Below, piece by piece: positions 16,459-25,963 of a stretch of 28,450 bases of DNA; the stretch's first letter is position 1, and each line of letters begins with the position of its first letter. A model generated the notes under the pieces. It worked only from the letters and a program-made list of their open reading frames with translations. It was not told where the DNA came from and made no database searches. A program made the translations under genes and the position numbers. This DNA comes from Bordetella parapertussis (GTDB lineage Bacteria; Pseudomonadota; Gammaproteobacteria; Burkholderiales; Burkholderiaceae_B), in assembly GCA_943331855.1 (NCBI GenBank), contig CALQNE010000017.1, positions 1-28,450 on the forward strand, given 5' to 3'.

Positions 16459-17523
16459 ATGGCACTCGTCTCTATGCGTCAGCTTTTGGATCATGCCGCT
16501 GAGCATGGTTATGGCATTCCTGCCTTTAACGTGAACAACCTTGAACAGGTTCAAGCCATCATGGAGGCCGCCGCTCAAACTGACAGCCCCGTGATCATGC
16601 AAGCTTCGGCTGGTGCGCGCAAATATGCCGGCGAGGGCTTTCTTAAATATTTGATTCAAGCTGCTGTTGAGTCTTACCCAAATATCCCAGTTGTGATGCA
16701 TCAAGATCACGGACAGTCACCTAAAATTTGTCAGGGCGCAATTGACCTGGGCTTTTCAAGTGTGATGATGGACGGTTCGTTGAAAGAAGACGGCAAGTCA
16801 ATCGCTGACTACGACTATAACGTTGCCGTCACTAGGCAAGTTGTTGACATGGCGCATAAGTTGGGCGTCACCGTTGAGGGCGAATTGGGTTGCTTGGGTT
16901 CGCTTGAAACCATGCAGGGCGACAAAGAAGATGGTCACGGTGCAGATGGCAAGTTGACCATGGATCAGTTGTTAACAGATCCTGAACAGGCGGCTGACTT
17001 TGTACGCCGTACGCAACTCGACGCTTTGGCAATCGCGATTGGCACCAGCCATGGCGCTTACAAATTTACCCGAAAGCCAACTGGCGATATCTTGTCGATT
17101 TCACGTATTAAAGAAATTAATAAGCGTCTGCCTAACACCCACTTGGTCATGCATGGCAGCTCAAGCGTGCCCCAAGAGTTGCTTGCTGAGATCCGCCAGT
17201 TTGGTGGTGACATGAAAGAAACCTATGGCGTGCCGGTTGAAGAGATTCAAACAGCGATCAAGTTTGGTGTGCGCAAAATCAATATTGATACCGATATTCG
17301 CTTGGCCATGACGGGCGCAATTCGCCGTTTCTTTGCCGAGAACCCCGGCAAGTTTGATCCGCGCGAATACCTCAAGCCTGCACGCGAAGCAGCCAAGGCG
17401 ATTTGCGTTCAACGTTATCAGCAGTTTGGTACGGCCGGTAACGCCAGCAAGATTAAAGTCACGCCACTCAAAGACATCGCCGGTCAGTATTCAACAGGTA
17501 AGCTGTCGCAGATTGTGCAGTAA
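16459..17523 (+). CDS. fbaA: Class II fructose-1,6-bisphosphate aldolase
   Basis: Zinc-dependent reversible cleavage of fructose 1,6-bisphosphate (and sedoheptulose bisphosphate in CbbA-type enzymes). The 354 residues show the class II signatures: MHQDHG at 80-85, providing the catalytic Asp83 and zinc ligand His84, VEGELG with the second metal-site Glu, GTSHGAYKF, and a C-terminal NIDTDIR. This matches the CbbA-like class II subgroup common in betaproteobacteria. AAGGA at 16448-16452 precedes the ATG by six bases. The upstream 139 bp contain TAAAAT at 16400-16405 as a possible -10 but no acceptable -35. Two hairpins separate it from purC. Confidence 0.96.
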   Translation: MALVSMRQLLDHAAEHGYGIPAFNVNNLEQVQAIMEAAAQTDSPVIMQASAGARKYAGEGFLKYLIQAAVESYPNIPVVMHQDHGQSPKICQGAIDLGFSSVMMDGSLKEDGKSIADYDYNVAVTRQVVDMAHKLGVTVEGELGCLGSLETMQGDKEDGHGADGKLTMDQLLTDPEQAADFVRRTQLDALAIAIGTSHGAYKFTRKPTGDILSISRIKEINKRLPNTHLVMHGSSSVPQELLAEIRQFGGDMKETYGVPVEEIQTAIKFGVRKINIDTDIRLAMTGAIRRFFAENPGKFDPREYLKPAREAAKAICVQRYQQFGTAGNASKIKVTPLKDIAGQYSTGKLSQIVQ

Positions 17524-17533
17524 AGGTCACGGC

Positions 17534-17556
17534 GGATTGGCCCTTTGGGCTGATCC
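17534..17556 (+). terminator. First hairpin in the fbaA-purC spacer
   Basis: GGATTGGCCC (17534-17543) pairs with GGGCTGATCC (17547-17556) around TTT, ten pairs including two G-T wobbles. No T-run follows. It probably stabilises the fbaA 3' end or works together with the next hairpin. Confidence 0.45.
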
Positions 17557-17562
17557 GTATGT

Positions 17563-17590
17563 GCGGGCCGGTGGCCCGCTTTCACTTTTA
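17563..17590 (+). terminator. Intrinsic terminator after fbaA
   Basis: A perfect 7-bp GC stem GCGGGCC/GGCCCGC (17563-17569 with 17573-17579) with loop GGT is followed by TTTCACTTTTA. The stem is strong and the T tract is interrupted, so termination may be partial. purC begins only 12 bases later. Confidence 0.65.
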
Positions 17591-17601
17591 TAGGTTTTAT
17601 T

Positions 17602-18483
17602 GTGACCCCCACGATTTTGCAGTCTTCTATTCAATCTTTGCCTTTATTGGCGCGCGGTAAAGTGCGCGACATGTATGCCGTGGGCGACGACAAATTACTT
17701 ATTGTCGCGACCGATCGTATCTCTGCCTTTGATGTCATCCTGGATGATCCCATTCCAGGCAAGGGGCAGGTACTAAAAGAGTTGACTGATTTTTGGTTAG
17801 CCAAGTTGGCGCATGTGTTGCCCAATCATTCAACAGGCGTGAACCCTGAAGACGTAGTGGCCGCCTCTGAACGAGATCAGGTTGTGGGGCGCGCGGTGGT
17901 GGTTAAGCGGCTCAAGCCTATTTTGGTTGAAGCCGTTGCACGTGGATACCTAATCGGTTCTGGCTGGAAAGACTATCAAGCAACCGGTTCGGTTTGCGGG
18001 ATCGCTTTACCTGCTGGGCTTAAGCAGGCGGGCAAATTGCCCACACCGATCTTTACGCCAGCGGCCAAAGCAGAGTTTGGCTTGCACGATGAAAACGTTG
18101 ACTTCGACTATGTGATTAAAGAAGTTGGCCTTGAAATGGCTGAACGTATTCGCGAGATCACCTTGCGTTTGTATTCTGAGGCCGCAACGTTTGCGGCGAC
18201 CAAAGGCATCATGATTGCCGATACCAAATTTGAGTTTGGTCTGGATGCTCAAGGTACTTTGCATTTGATGGATGAGGTGCTCACGCCCGATTCATCACGC
18301 TTTTGGCCTGCTGATGGCTATCGCGAAGGGATCAGTCCGCCCTCGTTTGATAAGCAGTTTGTGCGTGACTATCTTGAAACCCAGCCTTGGGGCAAGACGC
18401 CGCCCGCACCAAGATTACCAGCCGACGTTATCGCTAAAACTGCAGCTAAATATCGCGAAGCGCTTGACCGTTTGGTGACTTAG
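17602..18483 (+). CDS. purC: Phosphoribosylaminoimidazole-succinocarboxamide synthase (SAICAR synthetase)
   Basis: ATP-dependent ligation of aspartate to CAIR in de novo IMP synthesis. The 293 residues are of the longer SAICAR synthetase form (E. coli 237; yeast-like/betaproteobacterial about 300). Visible are [26 protein letters not shown] at the N-terminus, the segment [27 protein letters not shown], and the catalytic-region [14 protein letters not shown] and [11 protein letters not shown]. It has a GTG start with only a weak AGG upstream (17592-17594). It is followed by purE after 66 bases. Its product step follows directly on those of PurE/PurK, fitting the cluster. Confidence 0.96.
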   Translation: MTPTILQSSIQSLPLLARGKVRDMYAVGDDKLLIVATDRISAFDVILDDPIPGKGQVLKELTDFWLAKLAHVLPNHSTGVNPEDVVAASERDQVVGRAVVVKRLKPILVEAVARGYLIGSGWKDYQATGSVCGIALPAGLKQAGKLPTPIFTPAAKAEFGLHDENVDFDYVIKEVGLEMAERIREITLRLYSEAATFAATKGIMIADTKFEFGLDAQGTLHLMDEVLTPDSSRFWPADGYREGISPPSFDKQFVRDYLETQPWGKTPPAPRLPADVIAKTAAKYREALDRLVT

Positions 18484-18549
18484 TTAAGCGAAGTCTATCG
18501 GTCGACCTAAAATTTTTTATCGTAGTTTTAACCTTTTCGAGGGTTGTAC

Positions 18550-19071
18550 ATGACCTCTTCTATGAACGCCTCAAACAAAGCTGACGCTTCGCCGATTGTT
18601 GGTGTCGTGATGGGCTCTTCAAGCGATTGGGAGGTCATGCAACACGCGGTCAATATCCTCAACGATTTTGGCATCGCTTGTGAATCGCGCGTGGTGTCGG
18701 CACATCGGATGCCGCAAGATATGGCTGACTATGGGGCGGCGGCAGCGGGCCGTGGCTTGCGTGCCATTATTGCGGGCGCGGGTGGCGCGGCGCATTTGCC
18801 TGGCATGATGGCGGCGCTCACTGAGGTGCCTGTCTTTGGTGTTCCAGTGCCTTCAAAGTATTTGCGTGGCGAAGACTCTTTGCTTTCAATTGTTCAGATG
18901 CCCAAGGGAATCCCCGTTGCGACGTTTTCAATTGGCGAGGCAGGTGCAGCGAATGCGGCGCTGCATGTGATTGCAAATCTGGCCACAACCGATGGCGCCT
19001 TGCGAGAGCAATTACGTGCATTTCGTGCGCGTCAAACCGAAGCGGCACGTGCGATGAAGGTGCCTTTGTGA
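18550..19071 (+). CDS. purE: N5-carboxyaminoimidazole ribonucleotide mutase (class I PurE)
   Basis: Converts N5-CAIR, made by PurK, to CAIR. The 173 residues from the ATG at 18550 have VVMGSSSDWEVM at about 19-30, the class I active-site SAHRMP at 50-55 and AGAGGAAHLPGMMAA. The presence of purK next door supports the bacterial class I mutase and argues against the class II carboxylase. A TTG six bases upstream is in frame, but GAGGG at 18539-18543 suits the ATG. Its TGA overlaps the GTG of purK. Confidence 0.96.
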   Translation: MTSSMNASNKADASPIVGVVMGSSSDWEVMQHAVNILNDFGIACESRVVSAHRMPQDMADYGAAAAGRGLRAIIAGAGGAAHLPGMMAALTEVPVFGVPVPSKYLRGEDSLLSIVQMPKGIPVATFSIGEAGAANAALHVIANLATTDGALREQLRAFRARQTEAARAMKVPL

Positions 19072-20219
19072 TCGTACCGGGCGAATGGCTAGGGCTGATG
19101 GGTGGTGGTCAGCTAGGCCGTATGTTTTGTCAGGCAGCCCAGTCCTTGGGTTATCGGGTGGTCGTGTTAGATCCTGCGTCTGAAGGCCCGGCGGCCTCAG
19201 TCGCCGATATGCATATCCAGGCTGAATATGATGATGAAGAAGGATTGCTGCGCTTAACTCGGCAGTGTCGAGCCGTGACGACTGAGTTTGAAAATGTTCC
19301 GGCCACCAGTCTAAAAATATTGGCAAAGCATTGCCGGGTGACACCGAGTGCTCAGGCGGTTGAAATCGTGCAAGACCGCATCGCCGAAAAAGCTTACATC
19401 GCGAGTCAAGGCGTGGCGGTCGCACCCTATGCGCCGATTCGTTCGGCAGATGACTTACGTGCAGCTGGTGCGCATTTGTTTCCAGGTATTTTAAAAGTGG
19501 CCCGCCTGGGCTATGACGGCAAGGGTCAGGCGCGTGTGCGCACGTGTGCTGAGGCCTTGGTAGCCTTTGAAGAGTTTGGCGCAGTGCCCTGCGTGCTTGA
19601 AGCCATGCTCGATCTAAAAGAAGAATTGTCGGTTGTGATGGCCCGTGGGCTCGATGGGCAATGCAGAGTGTTTCCGGTTGCTTCAAATGTGCATGACCAT
19701 GGCATTTTGGCGGTGTCGACGGTGGATAGCCAACCAGTGGCTGCGGCACAACGTGCAACTGAGGCTGCTCTGGCGATTGCGAATGGTTTGCAGTATCAGG
19801 GCGTGCTGTGTGTTGAATTTTTTATCTTGCGCGATGGTCAGTTGCTGGTCAATGAAATCGCGCCGCGTCCACACAACAGCGGTCATTACTCCATGAATGC
19901 TTGCGTGACGAGTCAGTTTGAGCAACAGGTGCGCGTGATGGCACGGTTGCCGTTGGGCAGTACACAGTTGTTAGCGCCGGTGGTGATGCTCAATATCTTG
20001 GGTGATGTTTGGTATGCCGATGATACCGACGCGCAAACCGAGCCTGACTGGTCGGGCGTGTTGGCGGTGCCCGGTGCTTCATTGCATCTGTATGGCAAGC
20101 GCGAAGCCCGCCGAGGCCGCAAAATGGGCCACGTGAATTGCGTGGGTGACACCTTGTCTGAGGCGATCGCTGCGGCGAATCAGGTTGTCAAAGTATTGCG
20201 TTTGCCCGTGGCGGCTTGA
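19068..20219 (+). CDS. purK: N5-carboxyaminoimidazole ribonucleotide synthase
   Basis: ATP- and bicarbonate-dependent carboxylation of AIR to N5-CAIR. The 383-residue ATP-grasp enzyme begins with a GMGQL-like motif (GLMGGGQLGRMFCQAA) near residues 7-22. The ATP-grasp core has KVARLGYDGKGQARV and a metal-binding NEIAPRPHNSGHY. The GTG start overlaps the purE stop by four bases (GTGA), so translation is coupled to purE. It is followed by Sua5 with a short gap. Confidence 0.96.
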   Translation: MIVPGEWLGLMGGGQLGRMFCQAAQSLGYRVVVLDPASEGPAASVADMHIQAEYDDEEGLLRLTRQCRAVTTEFENVPATSLKILAKHCRVTPSAQAVEIVQDRIAEKAYIASQGVAVAPYAPIRSADDLRAAGAHLFPGILKVARLGYDGKGQARVRTCAEALVAFEEFGAVPCVLEAMLDLKEELSVVMARGLDGQCRVFPVASNVHDHGILAVSTVDSQPVAAAQRATEAALAIANGLQYQGVLCVEFFILRDGQLLVNEIAPRPHNSGHYSMNACVTSQFEQQVRVMARLPLGSTQLLAPVVMLNILGDVWYADDTDAQTEPDWSGVLAVPGASLHLYGKREARRGRKMGHVNCVGDTLSEAIAAANQVVKVLRLPVAA

Positions 20220-20241
20220 CGTGCCTCAGGTGAGTCAATCT

Positions 20242-21261
20242 ATGGCCACTGCGACTGACATTGCGAACGCAGTTCGGGTGTTGGCAAGTCAAGGCTTAGT
20301 CGCGTTTCCAACAGAAACGGTTTACGGTTTGGGTGCAGACGCAGAAAGTGCGCTGGCCGTTGAGCGCATTTACCAAGCAAAAGGCAGGCCCTCCAATCAC
20401 CCGGTGATCGTACATGTGACACCCGAGGCTGACCTGTTGTATTGGGCTGCCAGTGTGCCCCCTGAGGCGCAATTGTTGATTGACGCGTTTTGGCCGGGTC
20501 CACTTACGCTGATTTTGAAACGCGCTAAGAATATTTCTTCTTTAGTCAGTGGTGGACAAGACAGTATTGGTTTGCGTTGTCCCTCGCATCCGGTGGCTCA
20601 GGCCCTGCTTCGAGGTTTCGCGGCGACGCGCACCTCGGGCCAGGGTGGTGTGGCCGCACCCTCTGCAAATAAATTTGGGCAAGTTTCACCCACCTCGGCA
20701 GATCATGTGCGTAGCGAGTTCGCTGAGCTTGTGTCTCAAGGTATGCCAGTACTCGAAGGCGGCGCAAGCGATGTCGGGATTGAATCCACCATCGTTGACT
20801 TATCGCGCATCGAGCAAGGGGTCGGTGCAGTGTTGTTGCGACCAGGGCATATCACAGCCGCGCAAATCGCAGCGGTGTTGGGTCAAGGAGTATCTGACCC
20901 CGACGGGCGGGCGCCGCGTGTTTCGGGCGCATTGAAGTCGCATTACGCACCGCACACGCCCTTGCGTTTGATTGAATTATCTGAAGTGGAAAGGGTCGCG
21001 ACGCAGAGGCTGCCGCAGACGGCAAACCAGCGTATGGCAGTGGTATCGCACGTTGCACAAAGCAACGAGACGAAAGCCGTTGCTCAAATCGATTGGATCT
21101 GTTTGCCGAACGATCCTGCCGCCTACGGTCGGGTGCTTTATTCCACGCTACGGTCACTGGATTTACAAGGCTACGCCCAATTGCTTTGGCAGCATCCGCC
21201 CACCGGTGAACGATGGGCGGGTGTTTCTGATCGTCTTACCCGTGCAGCCGCAGGCTTTTGA
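20242..21261 (+). CDS. Long-form threonylcarbamoyl-AMP synthase (Sua5/YrdC)
   Basis: Makes threonylcarbamoyl-AMP from threonine, bicarbonate and ATP for t6A37 modification of ANN-decoding tRNAs. The 339 residues are the Sua5 form: a YrdC domain with PTETVYGLGAD at 23-33 and KGRPSNHP at 47-54, then a linker with the Sua5-specific SHYAPHTPLRL starting at 233 and a C-terminal Sua5 domain. A GTG at 20221 would extend it by seven residues. The ATG at 20242 is preferred because AGGTGAG (20226-20232) lies nine bases ahead. It follows purK by 22 bases and may be cotranscribed. Its stop abuts the stop of gcdH on the other strand. Confidence 0.93.
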   Translation: MATATDIANAVRVLASQGLVAFPTETVYGLGADAESALAVERIYQAKGRPSNHPVIVHVTPEADLLYWAASVPPEAQLLIDAFWPGPLTLILKRAKNISSLVSGGQDSIGLRCPSHPVAQALLRGFAATRTSGQGGVAAPSANKFGQVSPTSADHVRSEFAELVSQGMPVLEGGASDVGIESTIVDLSRIEQGVGAVLLRPGHITAAQIAAVLGQGVSDPDGRAPRVSGALKSHYAPHTPLRLIELSEVERVATQRLPQTANQRMAVVSHVAQSNETKAVAQIDWICLPNDPAAYGRVLYSTLRSLDLQGYAQLLWQHPPTGERWAGVSDRLTRAAAGF

Positions 21262-22455
21262 TCAGAAAAATGCTTGAATGCCAGTCTGTGCACGGCCCAA
21301 AATCAAGGCGTGCACGTCGTGTGTGCCTTCGTACGTATTGACAACTTCTAAGTTCACCAAGTGACGCGCGACGCCAAACTCATCCGAGATGCCGTTGCCG
21401 CCCAGCATGTCGCGTGCCATACGAGCGATGTCTAATGACTTGCCGCAAGAATTACGCTTCATGATCGAAGTGATTTCAACCGCAGCCGTGCCTTCGTCTT
21501 TCATACGACCCAAGCGCAAACAGCCTTGTAACGCCAAGGTGATTTCTGTTTGCATGTCAGCCAGTTTTTTCTGGATTAACTGATTGGCGGCTAAGGGACG
21601 ACCGAACTGTTTACGGTCAAGCGTGTATTGACGCGCCATGTGCCAGCAGAACTCGGCCGCACCTAACGCACCCCACGCAATACCAAACCGTGCTGAGTTC
21701 AAACAGGTGAAGGGACCCTTCAAGCCTGACACGCCTGGCAACATTTGTTCGTCGCCAATTTCGACATTGTCCATGACGATCTCGCCCGTGATCGAGGCGC
21801 GTAAGCCCACCTTGCCGTGGATAGCAGGTGCAGAGAGGCCTTTCATGCCCTTCTCAAGGATGAAGCCGCGAATGCGGCCGTCATAGTCACCGCCTACACA
21901 CTTGCCCCACACCACAAACACATCTGCGATCGGTGAGTTTGAGATCCACATTTTATTGCCAGTGACCGTGTAGCCGTTTGCAGTTTTGACTGCACGTGTT
22001 TCCATGCCTGCTGGATCAGAACCATGGTTGGGCTCCGTCAGACCGAAGCAACCGATCCACTCGCCGCGGGCAAGCTTAGGCAAGTATTTTTGCTTTTGCT
22101 CTTCACTGCCAAATTCGTTGATCGGTAGCATCACCAACGAGGATTGCACGGACATCATCGAGCGATAGCCTGAGTCAACGCGCTCGACTTCACGTGCAAT
22201 CAGCCCGTAGCTGACATAGTTCAAACCAGAGCCACCGTATTGGGTGGGGATTGTGGCGCCCAATAAGCCAAGCTCACCCATCTCAGTAAAAATCTCGACG
22301 TCGGTCTTTTCGTTACGAAAGGCGTTGACGACCCGAGGTAACAGTTTGTCTTGGCAATACGAACGGGCGGCATCACGCACCATACGCTCTTCGTCGGTCA
22401 GCTGGCTATCCAGCAAAAGGGGGTCTTCCCAGTTAAATGAGGCTTCAGCGGCCAT
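21262..22455 (-). CDS. gcdH: Glutaryl-CoA dehydrogenase
   Basis: FAD-dependent oxidation and decarboxylation of glutaryl-CoA to crotonyl-CoA in lysine, tryptophan and glutarate breakdown. The 397 residues have the acyl-CoA dehydrogenase fold. GCDH-specific features are visible: [18 protein letters not shown] at 89-106, with Glu91 and Arg98 aligning with human Glu87 and Arg94, and the catalytic base Glu376 in [14 protein letters not shown]. The flavin-site segment [12 protein letters not shown] is at 137-148. No CoA-transferase (caiB-like) partner, common beside gcdH, is in the window. It is the last of seven - strand genes, 123 bases after the ThDP enzyme gene. Confidence 0.94.
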   Translation of the reverse strand: MAAEASFNWEDPLLLDSQLTDEERMVRDAARSYCQDKLLPRVVNAFRNEKTDVEIFTEMGELGLLGATIPTQYGGSGLNYVSYGLIAREVERVDSGYRSMMSVQSSLVMLPINEFGSEEQKQKYLPKLARGEWIGCFGLTEPNHGSDPAGMETRAVKTANGYTVTGNKMWISNSPIADVFVVWGKCVGGDYDGRIRGFILEKGMKGLSAPAIHGKVGLRASITGEIVMDNVEIGDEQMLPGVSGLKGPFTCLNSARFGIAWGALGAAEFCWHMARQYTLDRKQFGRPLAANQLIQKKLADMQTEITLALQGCLRLGRMKDEGTAAVEITSIMKRNSCGKSLDIARMARDMLGGNGISDEFGVARHLVNLEVVNTYEGTHDVHALILGRAQTGIQAFF

Positions 22456-22520
22456 GTCGTGCTCCAGTTTACGATTTGATGATTAGACGATACCAAGGCT
22501 GGGTGGATGCTGCGCTCAAT

Positions 22521-22544
22521 ACCCCCATGCTTTGCACGAGGGGT
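22521..22544 (-). terminator. Stable hairpin between the ThDP enzyme gene and gcdH
   Basis: Read on the - strand, ACCCC...GTGC pairs with GCAT...GGGGT around AAA (22544 to 22521), roughly ten pairs with a G-T wobble and a bulge. There is no T-run after it, so it may be an imperfect terminator, an attenuator, or an mRNA stabiliser between the two genes. No clear gcdH promoter was found in the 123-bp gap. Confidence 0.35.
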
Positions 22545-22578
22545 GTTTGTGTGGCTTCCAACCGTCGTCGCCTTAGAT

Positions 22579-24267
22579 TTATTTTTTGAGTGCTGCTGCT
22601 CGCAATTTTGAAATTGTCGTGGTGGGTGTAATCGTTTCGGGGTCAATCAGGCAATGAATAATTGCGGGTTGACCGCTTGCCACGGCACGTTCGTACGCGG
22701 GGCCAAACTGTTCGGTCGTTTCAACGCGTTCGCCGTGTCCGCCAAAGGCGCGAGCATAGGCTGCGAAATCAGGGTTTTGCAGTTTGGTGGCAGAGACGCG
22801 TCCAGGGTAGTTTTTTTCTTGGTGCATCCGAATCGTGCCATACATGCCGTTATCGATAATCAACACAATAATGGGCAAGTTGTATTGCACCGCAGTGGCA
22901 AATTCTTGGCCGTGCATCATGAAGCAGCCATCACCGGCAAAGCAGACGACGGTTTTTTCGGGGGACAAGCGCTTGGCGCCCACAGCAGCCGGCAGACCAT
23001 AGCCCATCGAACCTGAGGTGGGTGCGGCTTGCGTTGCGAAATGCGTGAAGCGATGAAAGCGGTGAAGCCAGGTGGCAAAGTTACCTGCGCCGTTTGTCAT
23101 GATGGCATCAGCGGGTAATTTGGACTCAAGGTATTGCATGACGCCGCCCATTTGAAGTGCGCCGGGCGTTTGAATGGGTGCAGGATCACTCCATGCCAAA
23201 TAGCTTTGATGCATGGTCGCGGTGTCAGCCGCCCAGGGTTGTGCCGCTGGGGTCGTGATTGACGCTAACTCTGAGGAGAAAGCAATTGGCGAGGCGTTGA
23301 TGGCAAGCGCCGCACGGTAGACGCGGCCGAGTTCGCCACTATCGGGATGCACATGTACCAGCGTCTGTTTAGGCACTGGGATATCAAAGAGCGTATAGGC
23401 TTGGCTGGGCATTTCAGACATGCGTCCACCAACCAGTAACACCAAATCAGCCTCGGCCACACGTTTGAGCAAGGCCGGATTCAAACCAATCCCAACATCC
23501 CCAATAAAACAGGGGCTCGTAGCCGGGAAAAGCATTTGCCGTCTAAAAGAAACCGCAACGGGTAGCTTGCAACGCTCTGCAAAGGCGACGAACGCGTTGA
23601 CGGCTTGAGCGTTCCAGCGCGTGCCACCTAAAATGGCAACGGGAGCTTTCGCTTTGGCGAGACGGGCGGCCAGATCGGCCATTTGCCCTTTGCCAGGCGC
23701 GGAGTCGACAGGCTCGTAGCGCGGAGCGTCAGCGACCGTGGCAAGCTCAACCAGCATGTCTTCAGGTAAAGCGATGACGACAGGCCCAGGACGGCCCGAG
23801 GTGGCGACGTGAAAGGCGCGCGAGAGAATTTCTGGGATACGTGCTGGGTCATCAATCTCGGTCGCCCACTTGGCGGCCGTACCAAAGACCGCACGGTAAT
23901 CCATCTCTTGAAAGGCTTCGCGCTCGCGCATCCCGCGTTCGATTTGACCGACAAAAACGATCAGGGGCGTGGAGTCTTGCTTTGCGATGTGAATGCCCGC
24001 TAACGCGTTTGAAGCGCCTGGACCGCGGGTGACCATGCAAATGCCCGGTTCTCCGTTGAGCTGACCCTGCGCCGCCGCCATCATCGCGGCACCACCCTCT
24101 TGGCGGCAAACGGTGATCTCAATGTTGACATCGACCAGCGCATCGAGCACCGCGAGAAAGCTTTCACCGGGGACACAAAACACGTGTTTGACGCCGTGGC
24201 TGACAAGTTGTCCAACAAGGATCTGACCGCCGGTACGCGGTGCATTTGCAGAGGGGGCTTGGCTCAT
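22579..24267 (-). CDS. ThDP-dependent enzyme of the acetolactate synthase family
   Basis: A 562-residue enzyme with the three-domain thiamine diphosphate fold of acetolactate synthase, benzoylformate decarboxylase and relatives. The pyrimidine-domain catalytic glutamate is Glu57 in CRQEGGAAMMAAA. The diphosphate/Mg motif is GDGCFMM at 445-451, with its partner Asp472-Asn473 (IIDNGMYG). The ALS-type segment FGYPGG is replaced by FCVPGES. No small regulatory subunit gene (ilvN) is adjacent, so a biosynthetic IlvB role is unlikely. The substrate is unknown; a catabolic 2-oxoacid decarboxylase or carboligase fits its neighbours. An upstream in-frame ATG at 24372 would overlap the end of the preceding gene; the start at 24267 (MSQAPS) matches the family better. 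Confidence 0.85.
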   Translation of the reverse strand: MSQAPSANAPRTGGQILVGQLVSHGVKHVFCVPGESFLAVLDALVDVNIEITVCRQEGGAAMMAAAQGQLNGEPGICMVTRGPGASNALAGIHIAKQDSTPLIVFVGQIERGMREREAFQEMDYRAVFGTAAKWATEIDDPARIPEILSRAFHVATSGRPGPVVIALPEDMLVELATVADAPRYEPVDSAPGKGQMADLAARLAKAKAPVAILGGTRWNAQAVNAFVAFAERCKLPVAVSFRRQMLFPATSPCFIGDVGIGLNPALLKRVAEADLVLLVGGRMSEMPSQAYTLFDIPVPKQTLVHVHPDSGELGRVYRAALAINASPIAFSSELASITTPAAQPWAADTATMHQSYLAWSDPAPIQTPGALQMGGVMQYLESKLPADAIMTNGAGNFATWLHRFHRFTHFATQAAPTSGSMGYGLPAAVGAKRLSPEKTVVCFAGDGCFMMHGQEFATAVQYNLPIIVLIIDNGMYGTIRMHQEKNYPGRVSATKLQNPDFAAYARAFGGHGERVETTEQFGPAYERAVASGQPAIIHCLIDPETITPTTTISKLRAAALKK

Positions 24268-24337
24268 GTTTTTTTGCTCTAGTAGTGGAACTGAGTTGTC
24301 TAAGACGACATCATATCGTGTCGGGGCATCGCTTGTG

Positions 24338-25447
24338 TTAGGCCTGAAGCTGCAGCACGGTCTCTTTTGCAATGGCCAAACTAGAGGTTAGCCCCGGGGA
24401 TTCAATGCCAAATAAATTCACTAGTCCAGGGATTCCGTGGGTGGCGGGTCCGGCAATCATGAAATCTGCTGCGGGCTCATGCGGGCCAGAAATTTTTGGT
24501 CGAATCCCTGAATAGGTCGGCGACAAAGTACCATCTTGCATCCCGGGCCAGTAGGTGCGTACAGCCTCATAAAAACCTTCGCAGCGGGCGGGGTCAACGG
24601 CGTAGTCGACGTGATCAATCCATTGCACATCAGGACCAAATTTGGCCTGACCGCCTAGATCGAGCGTCAGGTGCACGCCTAAGCCTGCGTGATGGGGTGT
24701 TGGATAGATCAATCGCGTAAATGGCGCGCGCCCCTGCAGGCTGAAATAACTTCCCTTGCACAGATACTCGGTGGGGATCGAAGCGGCTGGGATCCCTTGA
24801 ATTTTTCGAGCCAAGGTCGGCGCATGCAGACCCGAGGAATTGATTAGCACATTACAAGATAGTGTCATCGCTTCGGCGCCGCCGAACTGCAAATCAAAGC
24901 CGCCTTCGCTACGGACCTTGCCGGATAAAAGCGGCGTATGAAAAACGCACTGAGCGCCAGCGTTCTCGGCGTCGCCTTGATAGGCGAGCATTAAGCCATG
25001 ACTATCAATGATGCCTGTTGAAGGTGAGAGTAAGGCTGAGGTGCAAAATAAAGCGGGCTCAAGCGCCATGGCTTGCTCCGCCGACAATAGCTCTAGGTCG
25101 GTGACGCCATTAATATGCGCTTTTTTTGCGATCTCAGTGAGGGTAGGGATTTCTTCCTCGGATGTGGCAACAATGAGTTTGCCGATTCTTTTATGCTTGA
25201 CACCATGTTCGGCGCAATAGGCGTATAAAAGTTGGCGGCCCTCGACGCATAGGCGCGCTTTGAGACTGCCCGCTGGGTAATAAATACCTGCATGAATCAC
25301 TTCTGAATTACGCGCGCTCGTACCTGTGCCGATGCCTTCGGCTGCTTCAACGATCATGACTTCACGCCCGCTTTGGGCTAAGGCGCGGGCAATCGCTAAG
25401 CCAACTACGCCTGCGCCGACAACGATGCAATCAATATCTGTGCTCAT
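24338..25447 (-). CDS. lhgO: FAD-dependent oxidoreductase, L-2-hydroxyglutarate oxidase-like
   Basis: Probably oxidises L-2-hydroxyglutarate (or a similar 2-hydroxyacid) to the 2-oxoacid, passing electrons to a quinone or oxygen. The 369 residues form a DAO-type flavoprotein. The FAD-binding [16 protein letters not shown] is at 8-23, followed by the second dinucleotide element [24 protein letters not shown], which is typical of the LhgO/L2HGDH group. The C-terminal flavin segment is [19 protein letters not shown]. It starts eight bases after the flavin reductase stop and ends 70 bases before the ThDP enzyme gene. Substrate identity is inferred from family resemblance; glycerol-3-phosphate or sarcosine oxidase-like activity is less likely. 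Confidence 0.8.
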   Translation of the reverse strand: MSTDIDCIVVGAGVVGLAIARALAQSGREVMIVEAAEGIGTGTSARNSEVIHAGIYYPAGSLKARLCVEGRQLLYAYCAEHGVKHKRIGKLIVATSEEEIPTLTEIAKKAHINGVTDLELLSAEQAMALEPALFCTSALLSPSTGIIDSHGLMLAYQGDAENAGAQCVFHTPLLSGKVRSEGGFDLQFGGAEAMTLSCNVLINSSGLHAPTLARKIQGIPAASIPTEYLCKGSYFSLQGRAPFTRLIYPTPHHAGLGVHLTLDLGGQAKFGPDVQWIDHVDYAVDPARCEGFYEAVRTYWPGMQDGTLSPTYSGIRPKISGPHEPAADFMIAGPATHGIPGLVNLFGIESPGLTSSLAIAKETVLQLQA

Positions 25448-25455
25448 GAATCGAT

Positions 25456-25962
25456 TTATTTTTGAAGATTGGGAGTCAAATCGTAGCCACCCGCGTGATA
25501 CACCAAAGGCAAGACCTCGGAGTGTGCGCAGTGTTCAACTTCGCCGATAAAAATAACGTGGTCGCCCTCATCGTAGCGACTTCGGTTAAAGCACTCGAAC
25601 CAAGCCGCGCACGGCAAGTCTAGTCGCGGTGCGCCGCCTGGCGCCTGCGTGAGCGGTACGTCGGCAAAGCGTTCGGCCGCGGTGCCTCGGGTAAACCGAT
25701 GCGACACGCCGAGTTGCTCGTGGCTCATGACATGGATGACATAGCGTTCACAGCCCGACATGGTGGCCATGGACGAAGAATTGCGCGATAGACTGAAGAG
25801 CACGAGTGGTGGCTCGAGCGATACCGAGTTAAAAGAACTCACCGTGAGTCCGACGGGCGCTTGTCCTGGGAGGGATGCGGTGATCACTGCGACGCCTGTT
25901 GGAAAGCGGCCGAGCGTTGCGCGAAAAGAAGACGAATTGAAACTTGGTGCAGAAGCTGTCAT
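25456..25962 (-). CDS. Flavin reductase-like FMN-binding protein
   Basis: A 168-residue protein of the flavin reductase family that supplies reduced FMN/FAD to two-component monooxygenases (HpaC, RutF and similar). Visible segments are [11 protein letters not shown], the flavin-site [34 protein letters not shown] and PLVYHAGGY near the C-terminus. An in-frame start at 26058 would overlap pdxH by 95 bases. The ATG at 25962 is preferred because it lies one base after the pdxH stop (TGA-T-ATG) and the protein then starts like its relatives. No monooxygenase partner is encoded in the window, so its electron acceptor is unknown. Confidence 0.88.
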   Translation of the reverse strand: MTASAPSFNSSSFRATLGRFPTGVAVITASLPGQAPVGLTVSSFNSVSLEPPLVLFSLSRNSSSMATMSGCERYVIHVMSHEQLGVSHRFTRGTAAERFADVPLTQAPGGAPRLDLPCAAWFECFNRSRYDEGDHVIFIGEVEHCAHSEVLPLVYHAGGYDLTPNLQK

Positions 25963-25963
25963 A

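Noticed and set aside
19012..19758. 248-codon open frame on - opposite purE/purK
   Set aside because: The translation is low-complexity (rich in His, Pro, Arg, Leu) and mirrors the codon usage of purK; no ribosome binding site or motif supports it.
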